Source: Sphaerimonospora thailandensis (GTDB lineage Bacteria; Actinomycetota; Actinomycetes; Streptosporangiales; Streptosporangiaceae). Taken from it: a DNA stretch of 64,000 nt. Position 1 is the stretch's first letter, and each line of letters starts with the position of its first letter. A model generated the notes under the pieces. The model was not told the origin of the DNA and did no database searches. It saw only the letters and a list, made by a program, of their open reading frames with translations. The DNA is taken from positions 1 through 64,000 of the forward strand of contig NZ_BOOG01000039.1 in NCBI RefSeq assembly GCF_016863115.1, written 5' to 3'. A program made the position numbers and the translations under genes. Below are positions 45,637 through 54,997 of this stretch, piece after piece.

Positions 45637-46680
45637 GTGCTCTTCCCGTTGACGTCGTTCCCGCTGACGTCGTTCCCGCTGACGTCTCTGACGCCCAGCC
45701 CCGACCCGAACGACATCGGCAATGCCGGTGAGACGATGAAGACCGTGACGGCGGCCTGCGAGAAGGGCCAGGGGATCTTCTGCGCGATCCTCAAGACCTC
45801 GTTCCCCGGCCAGCGATTCCCGGCCTGGGTGCAGCTCGTGGCCGGCTTCACCGACACTCTGATCGCCCTGACCCTGATCCTGATCGGGGCGCTGATCGTA
45901 CGGAACATCGTCCACCGGTTGATCACTCGGGTTACCCTCCGGGCGAGCACCGGCGTGCTGCCCGAGCGGCTGCGCAACCGCGCTCTGCTGGTCTCGGACG
46001 CGAGCGCGGCCATCCTGAGCGAGCGCCGCAGGGCGCGGGCCGAGGCGATGGGTTCCGTGCTGCGCAGCGTGTCGTCGGTGCTGATCCTCGGCACGGCCGC
46101 GCTCATGATGCTCGGCAAACTGAATGTGGCGCTCGCCCCGCTGCTGACCAGCGTCGGCATCCTCGGCGTCGCCGTCGGCTTCGGCGCGCAGGAGCTGGTC
46201 AAGGACTTCATCGCGGGCATGTTCATGCTGCTGGAGGACCAGTACGGCGTGGGCGACGTGATCGACACCGGCTCGGCCATCGGCACGGTCGAGGCCGTCA
46301 CCCTGCGGATCACCCGCCTCCGCGACGCCGACGGAAAGGTCTGGTACGTGCGCAACGGCACGATCAGCCGGGTCGGCAACGAGTCCCAGGGCTGGTCGAG
46401 GGCGCTGGTCGACGTGCCCGTGCCGTACGACTCGGATCTGGGCGCGGTGCGCGACCTGCTGAAAGGCATCGCGACCGGGCTGTGGGAGGACCCCGACTTC
46501 CACCAGAAGCTGATCATCGAGGAGCCGGAGGTCTTCGGGCTGGAGCAGCTCTCCGCCTCGACCGTGATCTTCCGGGTCACCGCCAAGACCGCCCCGGTAC
46601 GGCACGAGGAGGTCACCCGCGAGCTGCGGCTGCGCGTCAAGCGGGCCTTCGACGAGAGGGCCCTGGCCTTCGCCGGCTGA
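45637..46680 (+). CDS. MscS-family mechanosensitive ion channel
   Basis: About 347 residues. Membrane helices are LVAGFTDTLIALTLILIGAL, SVSSVLILGTAALMML and the pore-lining TM3 with LLTSVGILGVAVGFGAQELVKD (given as LLTSVGILGVAVGFG, AQELVKD). The cytoplasmic beta domain starts at EDQYGVGDVID. It protects against osmotic down-shock. GTG 45637 follows GAGGGGG by nine bases; TTG 45601 is possible. The N terminus contains a 15-base tandem repeat (45643-45687) encoding FPLTS three times, unusual for the family. Confidence 0.88.
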   Translation: MLFPLTSFPLTSFPLTSLTPSPDPNDIGNAGETMKTVTAACEKGQGIFCAILKTSFPGQRFPAWVQLVAGFTDTLIALTLILIGALIVRNIVHRLITRVTLRASTGVLPERLRNRALLVSDASAAILSERRRARAEAMGSVLRSVSSVLILGTAALMMLGKLNVALAPLLTSVGILGVAVGFGAQELVKDFIAGMFMLLEDQYGVGDVIDTGSAIGTVEAVTLRITRLRDADGKVWYVRNGTISRVGNESQGWSRALVDVPVPYDSDLGAVRDLLKGIATGLWEDPDFHQKLIIEEPEVFGLEQLSASTVIFRVTAKTAPVRHEEVTRELRLRVKRAFDERALAFAG

Positions 46681-46693
46681 CGGCGCGTTTAAC

Positions 46694-46719
46694 CTACCAG
46701 TCGGTAGCTGACCTAGGCT
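46694..46719 (+). promoter_or_regulatory. Leaderless promoter with overlapping palindrome
   Basis: TAGGCT at 46714-46719 ends six bases before the GTG of the globin gene, so the mRNA probably starts at the codon. CTACC-AGTC-GGTAG (46694-46707) lies in the -35/-10 spacer and resembles a TetR-type operator. Confidence 0.5.
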
Positions 46720-46725
46720 GAGACC

Positions 46726-47109
46726 GTGACGAGCGAGCAGACCGAGTCCTTCTATGACGCCGTCGGAGGCGAGGAGACCTTCCGGCGGCTCGTCCACCGG
46801 TTCTATGAGGGCATCGCGACCGATCCGTTGCTGCGCCCGATGTACCCCGAGGATGACCTCGACGGGGCCGAGGAGCGGCTGCGGTTGTTCCTGATCCAGT
46901 ACTGGGGCGGCCCGAACACCTACAGCGAGCGCCGTGGCCATCCGCGGCTGCGCATGCGGCACGTCCCGTTCGTCATCGGGGAGCGTGAGCGCGACGCCTG
47001 GCTGGGGCACATGCAGGACGCGATTCATTCGCTGGAGCTGCCGCCGGAGCGGGCGGAGCAGCTCTGGAAGTACCTCGTCTACGCCGCCTACAGCCTGGTG
47101 AACGCATAA
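46726..47109 (+). CDS. glbO: Group II truncated haemoglobin (GlbO type)
   Basis: 127 residues. The proximal haem ligand is His79 in LRMRHVPF. Trp92 in the G helix (AWLGHM), Tyr66 at the CD1 region ([13 protein letters not shown]) and Tyr27 near B10 mark group II. It binds oxygen and may detoxify NO or peroxide. Followed closely by the glucosidase gene. Confidence 0.93.
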   Translation: MTSEQTESFYDAVGGEETFRRLVHRFYEGIATDPLLRPMYPEDDLDGAEERLRLFLIQYWGGPNTYSERRGHPRLRMRHVPFVIGERERDAWLGHMQDAIHSLELPPERAEQLWKYLVYAAYSLVNA

Positions 47110-47139
47110 TCCACTCGAGTGCCGGGCAGCCACTCGAAC

Positions 47140-48657
47140 ATGGAAGAGACCCCCTGGTGGCGCGACGCCGTCGTCTATGAGATCTACGTACGCAGCTTCG
47201 CCGACGCCTCGGGTGACGGTGTGGGCGACCTGGCCGGCATCCGGGCTCGCCTGCCGTACCTCGCGGACCTCGGCGTCGACGCGATCTGGCTGACCCCCTT
47301 CTATCCCTCCCCGATGGCCGACGGCGGGTACGACGTGGCCGATTATCGCGACGTGGATCCGCTGTTCGGGTCGCTCGCCGACTTCGACGCCCTCGTCGCC
47401 GACGTCCACGCGCACGGCCTGCGGCTGATGGTGGACGTCGTGCCCAACCACAGCTCCTCGGCCCATCCGTGGTTCCAGAAGGCTCTGGCGGCCCCCAGGG
47501 GCTCCCAGGAGCGCGACCGGTACATGTTCCGGGACGAGCCGAACAACTGGCTGTCCACGTTCGGCGGACCGGCGTGGACCCGGGTGCCGGACGGACAGTG
47601 GTACCTGCACCTGTTCGCGCCCGAGCAGCCCGACTTCAACTGGCGCAATCCGGAGGTGCGCGCGGAGTTCCTCGACATCCTGCGCTTCTGGCTCGACCGC
47701 GGGGTGGACGGCTTCCGCATCGATGTGGCGATGGGGTTGATCAAGGCGGAGGGGCTGCCGGACACCGGTCCCGGCTTCCGCTCCGGATCGCCGATGTGGA
47801 GCAGGCCCGGGGTACACGACATCTATCGGGAGTGGCGCCGCGTCCTCGACTCCTACCCGGGCACACGGGTCGCCGTCGGCGAGGTCTGGACCGACTCCGC
47901 CGACGACCTCGCGCTCTACGTCCGCCCCGACGAGCTGCACCAGAGCTTCAACTTCGCCTGGTTGGAGGCCCCGTGGTCGGCCACGGCGTTCCGGAAGGTC
48001 ATCGACGACACGCTGCGCGCGATGGCGGCGCCGACCTGGGTGCTGTCCAACCACGATGTCGTACGGCACCGCACCCGCTACGGCGAGGGGTCACTCGACC
48101 CGTCGGCGGGGCTCGACCGGGCCAGGGCCGCGCTGCTGAGCATGCTCGCCCTCCCCGGGTCCGCCTACCTCTACCAGGGGGAGGAACTCGGCCTGCCCGA
48201 GGTGACCGACCTGCCGCCGCAGGCCCGCCAGGATCCGATCTTCAAGCGTTCGAAGGGCGAACTACCGGGCCGGGACGGCTGCCGGGTGCCGCTCCCGTGG
48301 TCCGGGACGGCCCCGCCGTACGGCTTCGGCGGCGGCGGGTCCTGGCTGCCGCAGCCGGACGACTGGGCCGAGTCGACGGTGGAACGGCAGATCGCCGATG
48401 CCTCGTCGACGCTGTCGTTCTACCGGCGGGCCCTGGCGGTCCGCCGGGACCTGAGAGGCACGCTGCCGGACGCGATCGAGTGGCTCCCCGCTCCCGGCGA
48501 CGCGTTGTTCCTCCGGCGCGGCCGGCTGACCTGCGCCATCAACTGCGGGGAGGATCCCGTACGGCTCCCGCCGCACGAGCACGTGCTGATCTCCAGCGGT
48601 CCCCTCGACGGAATGGACCTGCCGGCGGACACCGCGGCCTGGTTGACCGGCCGCTGA
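47140..48657 (+). CDS. GH13 alpha-glucosidase / alpha-amylase family protein
   Basis: 505 residues, cytoplasmic. Catalytic residues of the TIM barrel: nucleophile Asp195 (FRIDVAM), acid Glu248 (VGEVWTD) and Asp306 (NHDVVRH). Region II is DVVPNHSS, and DLPPQARQDP near residue 365 is typical of oligo-1,6- or alpha-1,4-glucosidases. It probably breaks down malto-oligosaccharides or trehalose-related sugars. The ATG at 47140 (MEETPWW) is preferred to the GTG at 47119; neither has a clear site. Confidence 0.9.
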   Translation: MEETPWWRDAVVYEIYVRSFADASGDGVGDLAGIRARLPYLADLGVDAIWLTPFYPSPMADGGYDVADYRDVDPLFGSLADFDALVADVHAHGLRLMVDVVPNHSSSAHPWFQKALAAPRGSQERDRYMFRDEPNNWLSTFGGPAWTRVPDGQWYLHLFAPEQPDFNWRNPEVRAEFLDILRFWLDRGVDGFRIDVAMGLIKAEGLPDTGPGFRSGSPMWSRPGVHDIYREWRRVLDSYPGTRVAVGEVWTDSADDLALYVRPDELHQSFNFAWLEAPWSATAFRKVIDDTLRAMAAPTWVLSNHDVVRHRTRYGEGSLDPSAGLDRARAALLSMLALPGSAYLYQGEELGLPEVTDLPPQARQDPIFKRSKGELPGRDGCRVPLPWSGTAPPYGFGGGGSWLPQPDDWAESTVERQIADASSTLSFYRRALAVRRDLRGTLPDAIEWLPAPGDALFLRRGRLTCAINCGEDPVRLPPHEHVLISSGPLDGMDLPADTAAWLTGR

Positions 48658-48660
48658 CCC

Positions 48661-49137
48661 TCAGGGCGCGGTGAGGAACCGCTTCAGGTGGACGAGCTCG
48701 TCCTCGTCTAGTCTGCGAGGGCGGGCCTCCGCCACGTCGAAGGCGACCATCACGCTGCGCGCTTCGACGTAGAGTGCGTCGTCGTCTCGGATTTCGTAGG
48801 CCAGGTTGAACCGTACCGGGGTGATCTCGGTCACCCAGACCTCCACCCGGACCGGCTCGATCCTGAAGTCGAGGGCCCGCCGGTAGTCGATCTCGTGCCG
48901 GGCGACCACGAGGCCCAGTCGCGCGCCGCCGTTCTCCCGCCGCAGCGGGTGGAGCATGGCGACCCGCGCGTCCTCGAGGTAGTCGAAGAAGCGGACGTTG
49001 TTGACATGACCCAGGCTGTCGATGTCGCCGAAGCGCACCGAGCGCTCGAAGACGAATCGGCTCGTACTCTCGGCGTCGCCGGGCGGTTGGGGCGTCGTGG
49101 GGCCGTGGAACGTCGTGGGGTGGTGCGAGTCGGTCAC
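48661..49137 (-). CDS. Acyl-CoA thioesterase (4HBT hot-dog fold)
   Basis: About 158 residues. The hot-dog signature VRFGDIDSLGHVNNVRFFDY carries the catalytic Asp (given as VRFGDIDSLGHVNN, VRFFDY). The first ~25 residues are Pro/Thr-rich. GTG 49137 may be leaderless, since TACGTT lies six bases upstream; the frame runs six codons further. Convergent with the glucosidase, stops four bases apart. Confidence 0.85.
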   Translation of the reverse strand: MTDSHHPTTFHGPTTPQPPGDAESTSRFVFERSVRFGDIDSLGHVNNVRFFDYLEDARVAMLHPLRRENGGARLGLVVARHEIDYRRALDFRIEPVRVEVWVTEITPVRFNLAYEIRDDDALYVEARSVMVAFDVAEARPRRLDEDELVHLKRFLTAP

Positions 49138-49160
49138 GGCAGAAACGTAGACCACCCGCG

Positions 49161-49183
49161 ACCCCCGGCCGGTGGCCGGGGGT
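49161..49183 (-). terminator. Terminator after ettA
   Basis: Perfect ten-base stem ACCCCCGGCC/GGCCGGGGGT with a GGT loop, extendable by CCGC/GCGG, 37 bases past the ettA stop. Confidence 0.8.
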
Positions 49184-49219
49184 GCGGGTGGGTCACGGTC
49201 AGGCGCGGATGACCTCGCG

Positions 49220-50884
<1,665 letters not shown>

Positions 50885-50958
50885 GCCACCAGCCTAGTGC
50901 CCCGCTCTCCAAGCTTCGCCCCATCGCGTCGCCCGGGCAAATCTTGTCGGTCGCGGCA

Positions 50959-52347
50959 CTAGGGGATGCCGCCGGTGGTGCTGTCCGGTCTGCGCGGGGG
51001 CGGAGCGATCGGGGTGGCCGGCAGGCAGATGCGGTCCCTGCCCAGTTCCTTGGCCCGGTACAGCGCGAGATCCGCTGCGGCGAGCAACTCGATCAGGTCG
51101 GCGCCGTGCAGGTTCATGATGGCGACGCCGGCCGATACCGTCACCGTGACCATCGCCTGCTCGGCGGCCACCGCCATCCGGCCCACCCGGGTACGCAACC
51201 GCTCGGCCACCCGCCGCGCCTCGCTCACGTCAGTGCCGGGCAGCAGCACGACGAACTCCTCACCGCCGAACCGGCCCACCACGTCGTATTCGCGGAGCTG
51301 ACTGCGCAGGGTGGCGGCCACCTGGATCAGCACCTGATCGCCCACGAGGTGACCGTAGGTGTCGTTGACCTTCTTGAAGTGATCGATGTCCACCAGGATC
51401 AGTGCGAGCGGGCTGCCCAGGCGCTGCGCCCGGCCGATCTCCGTGTCGGCCTCACGCTGCCAGGCCGCCGCGTTGAGCAGCCCCGTTTTGGGATCGGTGC
51501 GGGCCGCGGCCTGGAGTTGGGCGTGCAGCAGGCTGCGCTGGAGCAACACGACAGGTGGCAACAGGAGCAGCAGCAGTGCGAGGTTGAGCCCGCAGAGCAC
51601 GGCCACCATCACGCCGAGGCACAGCTCCACCGCGTCGAGCAGGAACCGCTCGCGATCCCATAGGACCTCTCCCCACCGGCCTTCCGGATCGGCCGCGTGG
51701 GCTGCGACGGCGATGAGCGCGATGTTGAGAACCGTGAAGACGACGGCGCACACCACCGCGACGCCGATGGCCTGTCCGCCGCCTGTGGACAGGTCGGCCG
51801 CCACCGGTCCGGCATCCCCCGCCGCTCCGACCCGCCCGGATGACACCGCGTCGCCGGGCGGCCCCACTGACCTGAACAGCCCCACGCCGTCGCCGATCCA
51901 CGAATGGAACAGCACCGACGCGGCACCCGCGGCCAGCCCGATGGCGGCCGAGGTGAAGACCCTCCGGTGGAGAACCGTCGCCCGCACCCTGAGTTGGAGC
52001 AGGATCTGCAGCGGAACGGGCGCCAGCAGCGCGTAAACCGGCGGCAGCAGGAACGCCACTGGCAGCCACCATGCCGACAGCAGGTCACGCGACACTCCGG
52101 CCGGCATGCCGAGACGACGGGTCGCCTCGATGCACACGGCTCCGCAAGCGGTGAGCGCGGCGAACGTCGCGAGGTCGGCGAGCCGGAATTCCGTCGATCT
52201 CGTCAGGACACCGATCAAGACCAGATCGAGCGTGACGATCGCGCACAGGTAGGCCACGAGCGCACGCGACTGGGCCAGCAGGGGCCACCGGCCCGGCGAG
52301 CAGACGGAGTCTCGCGGTTTCGCGGATGCCCGACCCGTTGCCGTCAT
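50959..52347 (-). CDS. Membrane diguanylate cyclase (GGDEF domain)
   Basis: 462 residues. At least seven hydrophobic segments occupy the first ~290 residues. The C-terminal GGDEF domain runs from ~295, with the active site RFGGEEFVVLLPG. An RxxD inhibitory site (REYD) sits five residues before it, so product inhibition by c-di-GMP is expected. The final ~20 residues are disordered. ATG 52347 precedes a basic stretch. Downstream of ssb and upstream of ettA on the same strand. Confidence 0.9.
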   Translation of the reverse strand: MTATGRASAKPRDSVCSPGRWPLLAQSRALVAYLCAIVTLDLVLIGVLTRSTEFRLADLATFAALTACGAVCIEATRRLGMPAGVSRDLLSAWWLPVAFLLPPVYALLAPVPLQILLQLRVRATVLHRRVFTSAAIGLAAGAASVLFHSWIGDGVGLFRSVGPPGDAVSSGRVGAAGDAGPVAADLSTGGGQAIGVAVVCAVVFTVLNIALIAVAAHAADPEGRWGEVLWDRERFLLDAVELCLGVMVAVLCGLNLALLLLLLPPVVLLQRSLLHAQLQAAARTDPKTGLLNAAAWQREADTEIGRAQRLGSPLALILVDIDHFKKVNDTYGHLVGDQVLIQVAATLRSQLREYDVVGRFGGEEFVVLLPGTDVSEARRVAERLRTRVGRMAVAAEQAMVTVTVSAGVAIMNLHGADLIELLAAADLALYRAKELGRDRICLPATPIAPPPRRPDSTTGGIP

Positions 52348-52488
52348 GCCACCCCCCAACGCACCCCAAAACAGCATCTCACGATGTGTAACACAATAGT
52401 TGCGGAGGGTGCGGAACGCGATGGGAACCACTACCTTGGCACGTCACGATCTGTCACCAGGGGTCCGATTTGAGGCGCCGGGTCGCGA

Positions 52489-53157
52489 TCAGGCGGCCAG
52501 CCGCTGTTCCGGCCAGCCGGGCTCGTCGCCCTCGCCGTCGCCCTCGCCGCCGTCGACGTCACCGTCAGCGTCACCGACGACCTCGATCTCGGCCTGCGCC
52601 CCGTCGCCCGCCCTGCCACTCGGCACGCTGTCGGCGTCGGTGTCGGCCAGGGGGTGCGGCATGGCGCTCCCCCGCGCCTCCGGCAGGGACTCCGGCAGGG
52701 ACTCCAACAGAGCCGCCGCCGGGGCCCGGGCGGCCTCAGGAGCCCGAGTGGCCTCCTCCAAAGACCGCCGCTCCGCTTCCCTCGGCGCACCGCCGGCGTA
52801 GCCAGGTCGCTCGAACGCGGCGATGCCGTACTTCAGGTCGTGGCCCACCGAGCTGGCCTCTATCTCGACCCAGTACCGCTGCTCGCCGTTGCGCTCGTAC
52901 TGCCGGACCCGCAGCCTGCCGTACACGACGACCGGCTGGCCTCTCCGGACAGACTGCTGGACGTTGTCGCCGAGCCTGCGAAAGCAGCGGACCGTGTAGA
53001 AGGTGGTGTCCCGGTTCTGCCAGGAGTTGGTCTGCGGGTCGAGGAAACGCCGATTGACGGCCATCCGCATGGTCGTGACGCGTGAGCCGTCCGGCAACTG
53101 GAACTGTTCGGGGTCTTTGGTGACGTTCCCGCTCAGCGTGACGTAGATGTCGCTCAT
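52489..53157 (-). CDS. ssb: Single-stranded DNA-binding protein, variant C-terminal tip
   Basis: 222 residues. The OB fold covers 1-110 (TLSGNVTKDPEQFQLPDG, WVEIEASSVGHDLKYG), with the family-typical NRRFLDPQTNSW. The long tail is Ala/Glu- then Asp/Gly-rich and encoded by simple repeats. It ends DEPGWPEQRLAA, so the DDDIPF-type tip that recruits partners is altered. It is not linked to rpsF/rpsR, so it is probably the second, SsbB-like paralogue. ATG 53157. Confidence 0.88.
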   Translation of the reverse strand: MSDIYVTLSGNVTKDPEQFQLPDGSRVTTMRMAVNRRFLDPQTNSWQNRDTTFYTVRCFRRLGDNVQQSVRRGQPVVVYGRLRVRQYERNGEQRYWVEIEASSVGHDLKYGIAAFERPGYAGGAPREAERRSLEEATRAPEAARAPAAALLESLPESLPEARGSAMPHPLADTDADSVPSGRAGDGAQAEIEVVGDADGDVDGGEGDGEGDEPGWPEQRLAA

Positions 53158-53281
53158 GAAATGCCTCCCACGGGCCCGGACGCTCGCCAGGCCCGCAGCC
53201 CACCTTGGCGCTCGCCGTCCGGGCTCCGCGTCACCGAACGGCGTTCTGTGGAGAACCGCCGCGGCCCTCCCGCCGTCACGC

Positions 53282-53323
53282 GGGTTCAGTCACACGGGTT
53301 CAGTCACACGGGTTCAGTCACGC
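53282..53323. repeat. Tandem repeat, three copies of a 14-base unit
   Basis: GGGTTCAGTCACAC occurs three times (the last ends CGC) just beyond the stop of the GTPase gene, in the gap between ssb and that gene. Confidence 0.85.
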
Positions 53324-53328
53324 GGGGA

Positions 53329-54960
53329 TCAGCGGTTGGCAGTGGCCATCGCGTCGAAGAACTCGTTGTAGCGGCGCATCTCCCGCTCCACCGGTTCGAT
53401 GACCATGTCCTTTGTGATCGCGCCGACTCGGCGCCGCATGTCGCGCTCGAGGCGGTCGCGTTCCCTGCCCGCCCCCAGCAGTACGGAATTCCGGCCGGCC
53501 ACCCCGGACAGGAGACCGAGCCCCAGCACACTGATCACCATCAGCCCCAGCCAGGGCAGGACCGCGACATCGCCGAGCAACTGGGCGGGCGGCCTGCCGA
53601 GCTTGAAGACTCCGAACGCGAGGATCGAGCCGCCCCAGGCCAGGCCGGCCACGGACATCACCACCAGCAGGTACTGCCAGATCTTCAGCAGCCACCACCA
53701 GGCGGGCACCCGGTCGAGCGGCGGCGCGACCTGAGCCAGTTCACGCGACAGCGCCTCGGTAAGCCGCCCCGGCCCCGACCGGGCGGCCTCACGCACGCCG
53801 CGCTGCCATACCTCGGGCATGTCCGCGGACAGCCCGTTCGCCAGCGACAGCACGGCGTTGTCCACCTCGGCGGGCTGGGCACTGACGGTGCTGCCGACGA
53901 GGCCGCGGATTTCCTCCTTCACCCCGCCGAGCCGCAGGGTGCCGGCGGGATCGGGACGCAGCTTCGCGGCCCAACGGGCGTACGGCCAGCCGACCCAGTC
54001 GATCGAACGCACGCCGTACACGTTCTCCATCGCCTCACCGAGCGCGGAGACGCCCACGGCATCGCACAGCGCGCCGGTCAGTCCCGCCCTGCGGACGCCG
54101 TCGACGGTCGGCTCGACGTGCCGGATCTCCGGCAGGTCCGCGGCGATCCGCAGCATCAGCCGGTCGAGGTCGGCTTCCAGCCGCTGGTGTGCGGCCCTGC
54201 GGGCCGCGACGGCCTCGGCCAGGACGGCCTTGAGATCGTCGATCCCCTTGCCTGTGGTGGCCGAAGTCGCGACCACCTGGGGATCGGCGACGCCCTCGCG
54301 CCTGAGCAGGTCCGCCAGGTCGGCGACGCACTCCGCCTCCTCCTCCGGCGCCAGGCGGTCGCACTGGTTCAGCACGAAGACGGTCACCGCGTCGTGCCCG
54401 GCCAGGTCGGTGACATAGCGCCGGTGAACGGACGCGTCCGCGTACTTCTGCGGGTCGAGCACCCAGACGATCAGATCGGCGGCTTGAATCAGCCGGTGGG
54501 CCTCGGGGTCGGTGAGCGCCCGGATCGAGTCGTGGTCGGGCAGGTCGAGCAGGATGAGCCCGTGGAGGCGGCTCTCGCCCTTGTCGAGGGCACTGGCCCG
54601 GGCGAAACGGTGCCGCCACTGGATCTGCAGCCAGTCGAGCAGCGGGCCGGCGCCGTCGAGTCCCCACACGCAGGCATGGGTACGCGCAGTGGTCGGCCGC
54701 CTCACCCCGATGGGTGAGAGCTCCAGTCCGGAGACGGCATTGAACAGGGACGACTTGCCGCTGCCGGTGCCACCGGCGAGGGCCACCACGGTGTGATCCG
54801 GTGACAGCTTCATCCGGTCACCGGCTCGCAGCAGCAGTTGCGCGGCCTCGGTCAGCAGGGCCGGCTCGACCCTCGCCTGACCGAGTTCGACGATCCGGGA
54901 GAGGGCAGCGAGCCGGGTTCCAAGCCCGTATTGCCTCTCCGCCATGCTGACAGCGCTCAT
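53329..54960 (-). CDS. YfjP-type P-loop GTPase with membrane segments
   Basis: 543 residues. Walker A is GGTGSGKSSL near residue 62, the G3 region LLDLPDHDS, and the NKxD-type motif is NQCDRL. A central helical region is followed by two membrane segments (LLVVMSVAGLAWGGSILAF, VLPWLGLMVISVLGLGLLSG) and a charged end. This actinobacterial family almost always sits next to a dynamin-like GTPase, as here, with 37 bases between them. ATG 54960 follows GAGGAG at short spacing. The role is probably membrane-associated; partner heterodimerisation is an inference. Confidence 0.82.
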   Translation of the reverse strand: MSAVSMAERQYGLGTRLAALSRIVELGQARVEPALLTEAAQLLLRAGDRMKLSPDHTVVALAGGTGSGKSSLFNAVSGLELSPIGVRRPTTARTHACVWGLDGAGPLLDWLQIQWRHRFARASALDKGESRLHGLILLDLPDHDSIRALTDPEAHRLIQAADLIVWVLDPQKYADASVHRRYVTDLAGHDAVTVFVLNQCDRLAPEEEAECVADLADLLRREGVADPQVVATSATTGKGIDDLKAVLAEAVAARRAAHQRLEADLDRLMLRIAADLPEIRHVEPTVDGVRRAGLTGALCDAVGVSALGEAMENVYGVRSIDWVGWPYARWAAKLRPDPAGTLRLGGVKEEIRGLVGSTVSAQPAEVDNAVLSLANGLSADMPEVWQRGVREAARSGPGRLTEALSRELAQVAPPLDRVPAWWWLLKIWQYLLVVMSVAGLAWGGSILAFGVFKLGRPPAQLLGDVAVLPWLGLMVISVLGLGLLSGVAGRNSVLLGAGRERDRLERDMRRRVGAITKDMVIEPVEREMRRYNEFFDAMATANR

Positions 54961-54997
54961 CCGCTCCTCACCGTCGTACCGGAGGCGCGGCGCTCGG

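Noticed and set aside
53282-53323. Short repeats as a CRISPR array
   Set aside because: The 14-base units are contiguous with no spacers and there are no cas genes; simple tandem repeat.
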